From NCBI GenBank assembly GCA_023263735.1, contig JALQUQ010000010.1:1-18904 (forward strand): a DNA stretch of 18,904 nt, in the 5' to 3' direction. Source of the stretch: Paracoccaceae bacterium. Lineage in GTDB: Bacteria > Pseudomonadota > Alphaproteobacteria > Rhodobacterales > Rhodobacteraceae. Made by a program: the position numbers and the translations under genes. Numbering within the stretch: position 1 is the stretch's first letter; each line of letters starts with the position of its first letter. This document shows positions 7,609 to 15,463 of the stretch, piece by piece. Under the pieces are notes generated by a model that had not been told where the DNA came from, searched no databases, and saw only the letters and a program-made list of their open reading frames with translations.

Positions 7609-8448
7609 ATGCACCGGCATCCTTCGTCAGAATTTGCGCCCGCCAAGATCAATCTGACGCTTCACGTCACCGGGCAGCGCGAGGATGGTTATCACCTGCT
7701 GGATAGCTTGGTGGTCTTTGCGAAAGTCGGCGATTGGGTGTCTGTCGAGGGGGCCGGACCGGCGGGGCTGACCTTGGCCGGGCCGATGGCGGGGGGTCTT
7801 TCGGTTGGGCCTGACAATCTGGTGCTGCGCGCAGCGGCGCTGATGGGGGGTGATCGCGCACTGACCTTGGAAAAGCATCTGCCGGTGTCTTCAGGCATCG
7901 GCGGGGGGTCGGCCGATGCTGCGGCGACGCTGCGCCTGTTGGCACGAGAGACAGGACGGCCACTTCCCGCCGCGTCAGATGTCTTGCGGCTGGGGGCCGA
8001 TGTGCCCGTGTGTCTGGTGGGCAAGCCGATGCGCCTGCAGGGAATTGGCGATCGGTTGACCCCGGTGCCGCCCCTGCCTTCGGCGTGGTTGGTGTTGGTC
8101 AATCCCCGTGTTCCGCTGTCGACGCCACAGGTCTTTCGCGCATTGACCGCCAAATCCAACGCGCCCATGCCCGATCTTTGGCCAAGACTGGCGACCGTTG
8201 GGGAATTGGCTGATTTCGTGACAACAAATCGCAACGATCTTGAGCCTGCGGCGATGTCGCTGGTGCCGGAAATTGCCATGGTCAAATCGGCGCTGTCCCG
8301 TCAGGCGGGCTGTCTTGCAGAACGGATGTCGGGGTCGGGCACCACCTGCTTTGGCCTTTTTGCAACCGAGGCAGAGGCCCAAGCCGCCGCGCAAGCCGTG
8401 GGTGCGGAAAACCCCGGCTGGTGGGTGGCTGCGGCGCCCCTGGTGTGA
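7609..8448 (+). CDS. ispE: 4-diphosphocytidyl-2-C-methyl-D-erythritol kinase
   Basis: IspE phosphorylates CDP-methylerythritol in the MEP pathway to isopentenyl diphosphate, in the cytoplasm. The 279-residue length fits the family. GHMP-kinase motifs are present: the substrate-binding start [21 protein letters not shown] (about residues 9-29), the ATP-binding loop [17 protein letters not shown] (about 92-108), LGADVPVC with the catalytic-region aspartate, and the C-terminal [12 protein letters not shown]. There is no good Shine-Dalgarno; translation may depend on ribosomes leaving the TPR gene, which stops 6 bases before the ATG. It faces the polyprenyl synthase gene tail to tail with a 13-base gap and no visible terminator. 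Confidence 0.96.
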   Translation: MHRHPSSEFAPAKINLTLHVTGQREDGYHLLDSLVVFAKVGDWVSVEGAGPAGLTLAGPMAGGLSVGPDNLVLRAAALMGGDRALTLEKHLPVSSGIGGGSADAAATLRLLARETGRPLPAASDVLRLGADVPVCLVGKPMRLQGIGDRLTPVPPLPSAWLVLVNPRVPLSTPQVFRALTAKSNAPMPDLWPRLATVGELADFVTTNRNDLEPAAMSLVPEIAMVKSALSRQAGCLAERMSGSGTTCFGLFATEAEAQAAAQAVGAENPGWWVAAAPLV

Positions 8449-8461
8449 CGCCGCGGGCCGA

Positions 8462-9463
8462 TCAGGCGATGCGGGCCACCACGTAATCGGCCAGATCAGA
8501 CAGCATGTCGCGCAGGGGGTGGGCGGGCAGCTTGTTCAACGCGTTGCGCGCCTTTTCCGACCATGCCAAGGCATCGACGCGCGCGGCCTCCATTGCGCCA
8601 TGACGCGCCATGATCTGACCGGCCATTTCCAGATCGCCTTCGACCTGTTTGCCTTTTTCGATCGTGCGCACCCAGAACGCCCGTTCTTCGGCATCGGCCT
8701 TGGCGATGGCCTTGATCAGCGGCAAGGTCAGCTTGCGTTCGCGGAAGTCATCGCCCGTGTTTTTCCCGATGACGGCAGCGGTGCCACCGTAATCCAGCAA
8801 ATCGTCGGCAATCTGAAAAGCGATCCCCAAAGCATCGCCATAGTCATAAAGCGCGCGAATCTGATCCTCGGACACCCCCGCGATCACACCGCCCACTTCG
8901 GTCGCGGCCGAAAACAAGGCAGCGGTCTTGCCGCGCACGACCTTGAGGTAAATCGCCTCATCCGTTCGCAAATCCTGCGCGGCGGTGAGTTGCAGAACCT
9001 CGCCCTCGGCAATCACGGCCGAGGCATTCGACAAAATCGACAGGACCCGCATGTTGTTGGTTTCAGTCATCAACTGAAAACTGCGCGCAAACAGGTAGTC
9101 GCCGACCAGAACGCTGGATTTGTTGTCCCACAGCAGGTTCGCCGTCGGGCGCCCGCGCCGCTGTTTGCTTTCATCGACCACGTCGTCATGCAACAGGGTT
9201 GCCGTGTGGATGAATTCCACCGTGGCCGCCAGATGCACGTGATAGGGGCCGTCATAGCCACACAGGCGCGCCGCCGCCAAGGTCAGCATCGGGCGCAGAC
9301 GTTTGCCGCCCGCCTCGACCAGATGGGCGGTCACTTCCGGAATGCGTGGCGCATGTTCGCTGGCCATCCGTTCGCGGATCAATGCGTTGACCGCCGCCAT
9401 GTCTTCGGCCAGCCATTCCCCCAGCCGATCATGCGGTTTTTGCGTGGCGTCATCCAGCCCCAT
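8462..9463 (-). CDS. ispB: Long-chain all-trans polyprenyl diphosphate synthase
   Basis: The enzyme elongates farnesyl diphosphate with isopentenyl diphosphate to make the ubiquinone side chain. With the ATG at 9463 the protein has 333 residues. Motifs in order are GGKRLRP (about 52-58), the first aspartate-rich motif DDVVD (93-97), GDYLFARSF, and the second DDLLD (220-224) after GIAFQIA. The residue five before the first motif is a small Ala (A88), which in this family allows long products; C50 for Q10 would fit the presumed lineage but is not proven by sequence. The ATG has GGAG nine bases upstream, and known relatives begin near the KPHDRL segment. A GTG at 9478, five codons earlier with AAGG close by, is an alternative start. 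Confidence 0.94.
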   Translation of the reverse strand: MGLDDATQKPHDRLGEWLAEDMAAVNALIRERMASEHAPRIPEVTAHLVEAGGKRLRPMLTLAAARLCGYDGPYHVHLAATVEFIHTATLLHDDVVDESKQRRGRPTANLLWDNKSSVLVGDYLFARSFQLMTETNNMRVLSILSNASAVIAEGEVLQLTAAQDLRTDEAIYLKVVRGKTAALFSAATEVGGVIAGVSEDQIRALYDYGDALGIAFQIADDLLDYGGTAAVIGKNTGDDFRERKLTLPLIKAIAKADAEERAFWVRTIEKGKQVEGDLEMAGQIMARHGAMEAARVDALAWSEKARNALNKLPAHPLRDMLSDLADYVVARIA

Positions 9464-9515
9464 CAGTCCAAGCTCCACTCTCGCCTTTTGTCATATGTCG
9501 TCATACATCAGGGTC

Positions 9516-9731
9516 ATGAAAGAGCTCATGCGAACCACCGACCCGACCCTGATCGCCTATGCGCAGGCCCTGCTACAGGGCGAGGGTATAGCCACCTTTG
9601 ACTTGGACGTCCACATGAGTGTCCTTGACGGATCTTTGGGCATTTTGCCGCGACGTTTGATGGTGCGCGATCAAGATCATTTCATGGCCGTGGCCGTGTT
9701 GCGCGACAACCAGATCCCGACGGGGCTTTGA
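9516..9731 (+). CDS. DUF2007-domain small protein
   Basis: This 71-residue protein is recognised from memory as DUF2007 (sometimes labelled putative signal-transducing protein) by KELMRTTDPTLIAYAQALL, the central FDLDVHMSVLDGSLG and PRRLMVRDQDHFMAVAVL. The fold is ferredoxin-like and small; the biochemical role is unknown. The ATG at 9516 fits relatives that begin MKEL, with AGGG only a few bases upstream; the ATG at 9528 (MRTTDP) is possible. It is divergent from the polyprenyl synthase with about 50 bases between starts, and its stop overlaps the methyltransferase start (TGATG), implying co-translation. Confidence 0.88.
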   Translation: MKELMRTTDPTLIAYAQALLQGEGIATFDLDVHMSVLDGSLGILPRRLMVRDQDHFMAVAVLRDNQIPTGL

Positions 9732-10489
9732 TGTTTTCCGAGGCCGAGATTTCAGACGACAAGTTTCTGTGCGGTGCGCTGAACCTGTTGCAACCGATCA
9801 AAGGGTATCGCGCCGCAACGGACCCGGTCCTTTTGGCGGCGGCTTGCCCGGCGCAAAGCGGGCAATCGGTGCTGGATGTCGGCTGCGGCGTTGGTGCGGC
9901 AGCCCTGTGTCTGGGATGGCGCGTGCCGGGGCTGGCACTGTCGGGGCTGGAATTGCAGGCAGATTATGCCGAGTTGGCACGCCGCAATTCGGCGCGAAAC
10001 CAGATCGCGCTTTCGGTGCATAGCGGCGATCTGATGGCGGTTCCGGCGGCGTTGCGGTGTGACTTTGACCATGTGATCTCAAACCCGCCATATTACCCAT
10101 CGGGGGGGACGCCTTCGCCCGTATTGGGCCGGGCGGCGGCGATGCAGGTTTCAATCCCCTTGGCCGACTGGGTAGAGGCCTGTGGGCGGCGCATTCGGCC
10201 CGGCGGTTGGCTGACGTTGATCTGTGGGGCCGATGGCCTGCCGGCGGTTTTGGCCGGCATGGGTGGCAAGCTTGGATCGGTTTCGGTTTTGCCCCTGCAA
10301 CCGCGCCTGTCAAAACCCGCTGTGCGCGTGGTCGTACGGGCCAGAAAAGGGGGGAAAGCCCCGTTTCGCCTGTTGCCGCCGTTGGTGATTCACCACGGTC
10401 AGGCCCATGATGGGGATCGCGAAAGCTATACGCCCGAGGCAAACGCGGTGCTTCGCCTAGGTCACGACCTTTCGGCGAATTTTGGCTGA
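9731..10489 (+). CDS. TrmN6-type SAM-dependent N6-adenine methyltransferase
   Basis: The 252-residue protein has a class I methyltransferase core: motif I VLDVGCGVGAAAL (about residues 47-59), an acidic residue for SAM ribose in GLELQ, and the catalytic NPPY (118-121) typical of amino-group methylation of adenine. The N-terminal GYRAATDPVLLAAA and NPPYYPSG pattern matches the YfiC/TrmN6 group, which methylates A37 of tRNA1(Val) in E. coli; the exact target here is inferred. The ATG at 9731 overlaps the DUF2007 stop. An upstream TTG is less likely. About 100 bases follow before the DUF465 gene. Confidence 0.9.
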   Translation: MFSEAEISDDKFLCGALNLLQPIKGYRAATDPVLLAAACPAQSGQSVLDVGCGVGAAALCLGWRVPGLALSGLELQADYAELARRNSARNQIALSVHSGDLMAVPAALRCDFDHVISNPPYYPSGGTPSPVLGRAAAMQVSIPLADWVEACGRRIRPGGWLTLICGADGLPAVLAGMGGKLGSVSVLPLQPRLSKPAVRVVVRARKGGKAPFRLLPPLVIHHGQAHDGDRESYTPEANAVLRLGHDLSANFG

Positions 10490-10591
10490 TCTTTGAATCA
10501 TTTCTGTGACAGGGGGCCGATTTTTTTCGCGACAACCGGGCAAAGCTGTGATCTCATCAACTGTGCCGAAACCAAAAAGGGAGTTTTGACG

Positions 10592-10759
10592 ATGACAATT
10601 GCTTCGCATCTTCAGGAACTGCGCCGCAAGCACGAACACCTTTCCGAGTTGGTTGAACGAGAGCAGCGCAGCCCCGCGTCGGATGCCTTGCGGATCGCTG
10701 AAATGAAGAAGGAAAAGCTTAAGATCAAAGAGGAAATTACGCGTCTCTCCCACGTGTGA
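10592..10759 (+). CDS. DUF465/YdcH-family small coiled-coil protein
   Basis: This 55-residue protein is a charged helical hairpin typical of DUF465 (YdcH): MTIASHLQELRRKHEHLSEL, a turn at RSPASD, then MKKEKLKIKEEITRL. Such small proteins are common in alphaproteobacteria; their function is unknown. AAGGGAG eight bases upstream is a good Shine-Dalgarno and fixes the start; in-frame sequence upstream to 10493 does not look like protein. Its last 23 bases overlap the 3' end of the convergent exporter gene. Confidence 0.88.
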   Translation: MTIASHLQELRRKHEHLSELVEREQRSPASDALRIAEMKKEKLKIKEEITRLSHV

Positions 10760-11609
10760 CCTTTTTTCCGCTGGCCATCGCGGCCAGCCCGGCGCCCCCG
10801 GCAATGAGTAGGGCAGCCAAGATCAACATGGGCGTGGCGGGTGCAATTCCCGCCCAGACCAAGACGAGTGTAGACAACAGCGGGGCGGCATATGAGGCGA
10901 CGCCCAAGAATTGGATGTCGCCCCGCTTCATCCCTATATCCCACGTGAAAAACGCCGCGCCGACGGGGCCAAGACCTAGGGCAAACATTGAGGCCCAGCC
11001 CATCGGGTTGGCTGGCCATTGGGTGTCTTCGAACCCCAGATGCGCCAAAAGCGAAAATGCGGCGGTCAGCAAACAATAAACGGTGACGCTTTCCGTGGGC
11101 ACATCGCCCAAACGGCGCGACAACACCGAATAGCCGGCCCAGGTCAGGGCACAGGCAAAGCCCAACCCAAGACCAAGTGGCGTGGCCGCGCCGCCCGCCT
11201 CGCGCCCTAAAATGATCAGGGCAGCTCCGGCAAAGGCGATCAAGGCCCCCAGAATGTGAAACAGGCGCAGTTTTTCCCCCGGCAGGAAGGACGACAGCAG
11301 AACGATGAACAGGGGCCAAAGATAGGCGATCAGACCGGTTTCGGCCGAGGGCGCGATCCGAAAGGCCGTGAAGTACAGCGCGTGATAGCCGAAAAGCCCA
11401 ATGGTGCCAAAGGCATAGACCTTCCAAGAAATCTGCGCCAACAGGCCAAGCCCCTTGCGCGCGGTCCAGACCAGCCCGATCAGGCCGCCCAAGCCAAAGC
11501 AGATGGCATTCAACTGAAAGGGCGGAACCGGGGCAGATTTGATGGTCAGAAACGCCAGAAGCGCCCACATCAAAACGGCCGTCAGCCCAATTATCGTGGC
11601 ACTTTTCAT
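10737..11609 (-). CDS. DMT-superfamily (EamA) exporter, YddG-like
   Basis: The 290-residue inner-membrane protein has about ten hydrophobic helices in two EamA halves. Features resembling the aromatic-amino-acid exporter YddG are GLIAYLWPLFIVLLSS in the first half and FFTWDIGMKRGD followed by SYAAPLLSTLVLV in the second; the YLWP and W-[DN]-[IV]-G elements align by eye. Substrate is therefore plausibly an amino acid or similar metabolite but not proven. The ATG at 11607-11609 has a near-perfect GGAGG five bases upstream, favoured over in-frame upstream codons to 11660. The gene lies downstream of the phaB terminator, so it probably has its own promoter in the 192-base gap. Its 3' end overlaps the convergent DUF465 gene by 23 bases. 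Confidence 0.92.
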   Translation of the reverse strand: MKSATIIGLTAVLMWALLAFLTIKSAPVPPFQLNAICFGLGGLIGLVWTARKGLGLLAQISWKVYAFGTIGLFGYHALYFTAFRIAPSAETGLIAYLWPLFIVLLSSFLPGEKLRLFHILGALIAFAGAALIILGREAGGAATPLGLGLGFACALTWAGYSVLSRRLGDVPTESVTVYCLLTAAFSLLAHLGFEDTQWPANPMGWASMFALGLGPVGAAFFTWDIGMKRGDIQFLGVASYAAPLLSTLVLVWAGIAPATPMLILAALLIAGGAGLAAMASGKKVTRGRDA

Positions 11610-11751
11610 GCGATCCTCCGGTCCTTGCGCCATCTGCCAAGGGAAGCCGTGGAATAGCAAGCCCCGCGATCAGGATCGAACGGGTTTTCTGGTGGGGCGG
11701 TGCCCCTGTGGCTGGGATTGCCCTATGATTTTGCGGCGCAGAGACAAATGA

Positions 11752-11783
11752 AAAGGGCCGCCCGGCAAATGGGGCGGCCCTTT
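11752..11783 (-). terminator. Intrinsic terminator after phaB
   Basis: AAAGGGCCGCCC (11752-11763) and GGGCGGCCCTTT (11772-11783) form a perfect 12-bp stem over an eight-base loop. It lies 18 bases past the phaB stop. On the minus strand the stem is followed by TTTTCATTTG-type T-rich sequence. It should end phaA-phaB transcription and separate it from the exporter gene downstream. Confidence 0.88.
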
Positions 11784-11801
11784 GTCACTTGAATGGTGTC
11801 T

Positions 11802-12527
11802 TTAAACGACGAACTGGCCGCCGTTCGCGCTGATGGTCGAGCCGGTGATAAAGCCCGCATCGTCCGAGGCAAGGAAGCAGACGCAGCGGGCGATTTCTTC
11901 GGGTTCGCCCAAACGGCCCACCGGAATCAGCGGGATGATGCGTTCGTTCAGCACTTTTTCATCAATCGCGCGCACCATCTCGGTGCCGATATAGCCGGGG
12001 CAGATGGCGTTGACGGTGATGCCAGCGCGCGCGCCTTCTTGTGCCAGCGCTTTGGTAAAGCCCAGATCGCCCGACTTGGCGGCGGAATAGTTTGCCTGAC
12101 CTGCCTGGCCCTTTTGGCCGTTGATCGAGGAGATGTTGATGATGCGGCCAAACTTCCGATCACGCATGCCCGTCCACAGCGGATGGGTCATGTTGAACAA
12201 ACCGGTCAGGTTGGTGTCGATCACTTCTTTCCACTGGACCGGGGTCATCTTGTGGAACATCGCGTCACGGGTGATGCCCGCATTGTTGACCAACACATCG
12301 ATGGGGCCCAAATCGGCTTCGACCTTGGCAATGCCCTCTTTGCAGGCGTCGTAGTCGGCGACAGACCATTTGTAGGTCGGAATGCCGGTTTCTTTGGTGA
12401 AATCAGCGGCGGCCTGATCATTGCCAGCGTAGTTGGCAGCGACCGTGTAACCGGCGGCTTTCAAGGCCACCGAAATTGCTGCGCCAATCCCACGCGAACC
12501 ACCTGTCACCAATGCGACCCGAGCCAT
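11802..12527 (-). CDS. phaB: Acetoacetyl-CoA reductase
   Basis: PhaB reduces acetoacetyl-CoA to (R)-3-hydroxybutyryl-CoA with NADPH, the second step of polyhydroxybutyrate synthesis, in the cytoplasm. The 241-residue protein is a classical short-chain dehydrogenase: cofactor motif GGSRGIG (9-15), NNAG (81-84), catalytic S134, Y147 and K151 in NISSINGQKGQAGQANYSAAK, and the C-terminal ITGSTISANGGQFVV. ISSINGQKGQAGQ and TRDAMFHKM are characteristic of PhaB rather than FabG. AGGAGAG ahead of the ATG is a strong ribosome-binding site. It follows phaA on the same strand after 118 bases that contain hairpins, and a terminator follows it. The polymerase phaC is not in the window. Confidence 0.96.
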   Translation of the reverse strand: MARVALVTGGSRGIGAAISVALKAAGYTVAANYAGNDQAAADFTKETGIPTYKWSVADYDACKEGIAKVEADLGPIDVLVNNAGITRDAMFHKMTPVQWKEVIDTNLTGLFNMTHPLWTGMRDRKFGRIINISSINGQKGQAGQANYSAAKSGDLGFTKALAQEGARAGITVNAICPGYIGTEMVRAIDEKVLNERIIPLIPVGRLGEPEEIARCVCFLASDDAGFITGSTISANGGQFVV

Positions 12528-12582
12528 ACGTCTCTCCTCTGTGTATGAGTCTGTGTTGAAATCTTGTTATCGACATACGCGT

Positions 12583-12607
12583 GGGCGCGCAAGATTGTTG
12601 CGCGCCC
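12583..12607 (-). promoter_or_regulatory. Strong GC hairpin between phaA and phaB
   Basis: GGGCGCGCAA (12583-12592) and TTGCGCGCCC (12598-12607) form a perfect 10-bp stem with a five-base loop. In the phaA-to-phaB direction no T-run follows, so it is unlikely to be a full terminator there. Read on the plus strand it is followed by GTTTTGC, but no plus-strand gene ends here. It may be an RNA-stability or processing element that sets different phaA and phaB levels. Confidence 0.5.
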
Positions 12608-12616
12608 GTTTTGCAT

Positions 12617-12637
12617 CTGCGGCAATTTGCCGTGCAG
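12617..12637 (-). promoter_or_regulatory. Imperfect hairpin just after phaA
   Basis: CTGCGGCAA (12617-12625) pairs with TTGCCG-GCAG (12627-12637, one bulged T), starting 9 bases beyond the phaA stop. The CTGC...GCAG ends and flanking TGCA words resemble the TGC-rich sites described for the PHB regulator PhaR, but one site read by eye is weak evidence. It could equally be part of the intercistronic RNA structure. Confidence 0.3.
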
Positions 12638-12645
12638 TTGCAGCG

Positions 12646-13821
12646 TTATGCGCGCTCAAGGCACATGGCGACGCCCATGCCCCCGCCGATGCACAATGTG
12701 GCCAGACCCTTGTTCGCCTCGCGGCGTTGCATTTCAAACAGCAGGGTGTTCAGGATGCGGCAGCCCGAGGCGCCGATTGGGTGGCCGATGGCAATCGCGC
12801 CGCCGTTCACGTTCACGATGTCGGGGTTCCAGCCCATATCCTTGTTCACGGCGCAGGCCTGTGCGGCAAAGGCTTCGTTCGCCTCGACCAGATCCAGATC
12901 GGCGGCGTTCCAGCCAGCTTTGGTCAGGGCCTTGCGGCTGGCATAAATCGGGCCGACGCCCATGATCGCCGGATCAAGACCTGCGGTCGCATATGACGCG
13001 ATGCGGGCCAGAACCTTGAGACCGCGCTTGGCAGCCTGCTCTTCGGTCATCAAAAGAACGGCGGCCGCGCCGTCGTTGATGCCCGAGGCGTTGGCGGCCG
13101 TGACCGAACCGTCCTTGGTAAAGGCCGGGCGCAGTTTCGTCATGGCATCCATCGTGGCCCCATGACGGATGTATTCGTCTGCATCCACCACGGTGTCGCC
13201 CTTGCGGGTCTTGATGGTGAAGGGGATGATCTCATCCGCGAATTTGCCGGCCTTTTGCGCGGCTTCGGCCTTGTTCTGGCTGGCCAGTGCAAAGGCATCC
13301 TGCATTTCGCGGCTGATCTGCCACTGGTTTGCAACGTTTTCTGCGGTCTGGCCCATGTGATAGCCGTTGAACGCATCCCAAAGACCGTCCCGGATCATCG
13401 AGTCGATGAAATTCAGATCGCCCATCTTCTGCCCGGCGCGCAGGTGCGCGACATGGGGCGACAGCGACATGTTTTCCTGACCGCCCGCAATGACGATTCC
13501 GGCATCGCCCAGTTGCACATGCTGTGCCCCCAACGCGACCGCCCGCAGACCCGAGCCGCAGACCTGATTCAGCGACCAAGCGCTGGCTTCCTTGGCAAGA
13601 CCGGCCTTGATATGGGCCTGGCGGGCGGGGTTCTGGCCCTGACCGGCCGTCAGCACCTGGCCCAGAATGGTTTCTTCGACCTCTGCCTTGTCGATGCCAG
13701 CGCGGGCGATCACGCCCTCGATCACTGCGGCACCCAGATCATGGGCGGGGGTGTTGGCGAAAGAACCGTTGAAGCTGCCCACGGCAGTCCGTCCGGCAGC
13801 GACGATCACGACATTAGTCAT
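12646..13821 (-). CDS. phaA: Acetyl-CoA C-acetyltransferase (beta-ketothiolase)
   Basis: PhaA condenses two acetyl-CoA to acetoacetyl-CoA, the first step of polyhydroxybutyrate synthesis, and can run in reverse for degradation. The 391-residue length is standard for biosynthetic thiolases. Catalytic residues are C88 in [12 protein letters not shown]347 in [10 protein letters not shown] and C377 in LCIGGGMG. The sequence [12 protein letters not shown] is also typical. AGGGAG lies about ten bases before the ATG. The 115-base gap to the upstream EAL gene holds a direct repeat TGCCGCAA (13885 and 13920) and a TATAGC hexamer but no full promoter I can defend. PhaB follows on the same strand and is probably in the same transcript. 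Confidence 0.96.
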   Translation of the reverse strand: MTNVVIVAAGRTAVGSFNGSFANTPAHDLGAAVIEGVIARAGIDKAEVEETILGQVLTAGQGQNPARQAHIKAGLAKEASAWSLNQVCGSGLRAVALGAQHVQLGDAGIVIAGGQENMSLSPHVAHLRAGQKMGDLNFIDSMIRDGLWDAFNGYHMGQTAENVANQWQISREMQDAFALASQNKAEAAQKAGKFADEIIPFTIKTRKGDTVVDADEYIRHGATMDAMTKLRPAFTKDGSVTAANASGINDGAAAVLLMTEEQAAKRGLKVLARIASYATAGLDPAIMGVGPIYASRKALTKAGWNAADLDLVEANEAFAAQACAVNKDMGWNPDIVNVNGGAIAIGHPIGASGCRILNTLLFEMQRREANKGLATLCIGGGMGVAMCLERA

Positions 13822-13936
13822 ATAAGAAGTCTCCCTAGGCCAAGGAAGCGGCTTTGTCCGCTATAGTCATGGCCTACGCCGCAGTGCCGCAAAACTCAAG
13901 TTTTCTGTCGCGGACGAGATGCCGCAAGGAGATTTC

Positions 13937-14773
13937 TTATGCACTGCGCCTGTCTTGTTTGGCCATCCAAGCTGGGTTTACCGTGGGCGCGCCGAACAGA
14001 TAGCCCTGCAGGCAATCAACGCCAAGCTGTTGAAGACATTCGGCATCCTCAATGGTTTCAACGGATTCTGCGACGCACATCATGTCGAAATGTTTGCCGA
14101 TGGTCAGCAGCGCGGCGGTGATCACCTGACTGTCACGGTTGGTGTGAATGTTCCGAATGAATTGCCCATCGATCTTGAGAATGTCGAAGTAAAAGTCGCG
14201 GAAGTACCGGATGGCGGTGTATCCGGCCCCAAAATCATCCATCGCAAAGGCGATTCCCTCTTGTTGCCAGCGATCCATGAAGGCGATCGTGATTTCGGGC
14301 ATGGCCATGGCCGAGCTTTCGGTGATTTCCAGGATCAGCCGTTCGCCCAGTCGGGGATAAGATCGGATGCGGCTGCGAAGGATTCGGGTCCATTTCTGAT
14401 ATCCGATCGACCGCGCCGACATGTTGATCGACAAGCGCAGTTCGGGGTTTTCGATCAGGGCCCGCAGACCCAGCCCAAGGGCCGCGCAATCAATCTCTCG
14501 CCCGATTTCATGTGCCTCGACCGCTGGCATGAAATCCTTGGCGGGGATTGCGCGCCCGGTATGATCCAGAATGCGGATCAGCCCTTCGTGAAAGGCGATC
14601 TTTTCGCTGTCTTGGGTCAAGACCACGGGTTGAAACGCCAACCGCATGCGCCCCGTCGAAAGCGCCGCTTGCACCATGGTCAGGATCTGTTTGTCGGATT
14701 CCGAGATGGCAAAGGCCAAGGGGTTTGCCGTTGCGGGCGACAGATCGGCAAGGTTGGGCGGATTCTTGGACAT
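13937..14773 (-). CDS. EAL-domain protein, probable cyclic-di-GMP phosphodiesterase
   Basis: EAL domains hydrolyse cyclic-di-GMP to linear pGpG, lowering the signal that favours biofilm over motility. This 278-residue protein is one EAL domain (about residues 28-270) with a short N-terminal tail and no membrane segment, GGDEF or sensor domain. The signature is EGLIR (63-67), with Gly in place of Ala but the metal-binding Glu kept. Other catalytic positions are present: N117 in SINMS, E149 in LEITES, D179-D180 in DDFGAGY, K200 in LKIDG, E236 in AESVET and Q256 in QGYLFG. An active enzyme is therefore likely, though untested. AGAGGA upstream is a good Shine-Dalgarno. It is divergent from tag and lies upstream of phaA on the same strand; any link to PHB metabolism is speculative. 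Confidence 0.93.
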   Translation of the reverse strand: MSKNPPNLADLSPATANPLAFAISESDKQILTMVQAALSTGRMRLAFQPVVLTQDSEKIAFHEGLIRILDHTGRAIPAKDFMPAVEAHEIGREIDCAALGLGLRALIENPELRLSINMSARSIGYQKWTRILRSRIRSYPRLGERLILEITESSAMAMPEITIAFMDRWQQEGIAFAMDDFGAGYTAIRYFRDFYFDILKIDGQFIRNIHTNRDSQVITAALLTIGKHFDMMCVAESVETIEDAECLQQLGVDCLQGYLFGAPTVNPAWMAKQDRRSA

Positions 14774-14824
14774 CGCGATTCCTCTGCGTCAGATCCTGAC
14801 CAGACTTGTCGCTGCCGGTTAAGC

Positions 14825-14853
14825 TTGCATGAAACTTCTCGTTTTGTTCTAAT
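14825..14853 (+). promoter_or_regulatory. Candidate sigma-70-type promoter for tag
   Basis: TTGCAT (14825-14830) and TCTAAT (14848-14853) are separated by 17 bases. The -10 matches the consensus at five of six positions and the -35 at three. Transcription would start near 14860, giving a leader of about 20 bases before the tag ATG. GTTC (14846) and GAAC (14860) form a small inverted pair around the -10, of unknown meaning. Confidence 0.5.
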
Positions 14854-14881
14854 TTGACGGAACTTTTGGGAATGGCTGAAC

Positions 14882-15463
14882 ATGGCTGATCACGACCGTT
14901 GTCCCTGGTGTGGGACCGACCCGATTTATGTGGCTTATCATGATGATGAATGGGGCGTGCCGGAATGGGATAGCCGGGCCCTTTGGGAAAAGCTGATCCT
15001 TGACGGGTTTCAGGCGGGGTTAAGCTGGATCACCATCCTGAAAAAACGTGACGCGTTTCGTGCGGCATTTGAGGGATTTCACCCGGAGACCATTGCCCGC
15101 TGGGGCGAGGCTGACGTGCAACGCCTGCTGGGCAATCCGGGGATCGTGCGCCATCGGGGCAAGATCGAGGGGGCGATCAAATCCGCGCAGGCCTATCTGC
15201 GGATCGAAGAAGGCGAAGGATTTTCCCACTTCATCTGGAAGCATCAAGAGGGCCGCGTGGTGACGAACCACCGCCAGACCATTTCAGAGGTTCCGGCGCA
15301 GACAAAAACCTCGGAACTGATGTCAAAAGCGATGAAGGCGCAGGGGTTTACCTTCTGCGGGCCGACCATCGTCTATGCCTTCATGCAGGCGACGGGGCTG
15401 GTGAATGACCATCTGGTGACCTGCCCGGCGCATCAAAGGGTGGCGGCACTGGCGCGCGGTTAA
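14882..15463 (+). CDS. tag: DNA-3-methyladenine glycosylase I
   Basis: Tag removes 3-methyladenine from alkylated DNA, starting base-excision repair. The 193-residue protein aligns by eye along its length with E. coli Tag: RCPWC at the start, YHDDEWGVP, QAGLSWITILKKR, IVRHRGKI, FTFCGPTIVYAFMQATGLVNDH and a final HLVTCPAH. Zinc ligands expected by alignment (Cys near residue 7, His in YHDDEW, and a His and Cys near the C-terminus) are present. The base-pocket Glu of E. coli (EGQQAG) is Asp here (DGFQAG), a conservative change. The ATG at 14882 is chosen over one at 14873, which is out of frame. The last four bases overlap the stop of the convergent gene. Confidence 0.95.
   Translation: MADHDRCPWCGTDPIYVAYHDDEWGVPEWDSRALWEKLILDGFQAGLSWITILKKRDAFRAAFEGFHPETIARWGEADVQRLLGNPGIVRHRGKIEGAIKSAQAYLRIEEGEGFSHFIWKHQEGRVVTNHRQTISEVPAQTKTSELMSKAMKAQGFTFCGPTIVYAFMQATGLVNDHLVTCPAHQRVAALARG

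Noticed and set aside
8240..9601. 453-codon plus-strand open frame across the polyprenyl synthase
   Set aside because: It is a shadow of the minus-strand synthase; only its last 71 codons, the DUF2007 gene, are real.
10612..11640. Minus-strand alternative frame across the exporter gene
   Set aside because: The other frame gives a coherent ten-helix transporter with a strong ribosome-binding site; this one lacks any family pattern.
11694..11706. GGGGC/GCCCC hairpin upstream of the exporter gene
   Set aside because: It is a short 5-bp stem with a three-base loop and no T-tract or conserved context; likely chance in GC-rich DNA.
14846..14863. LexA (SOS) box at the tag promoter
   Set aside because: GTTC and GAAC are inverted with a ten-base spacer; the alphaproteobacterial SOS box is a direct repeat GTTC-N7-GTTC, so it does not fit.
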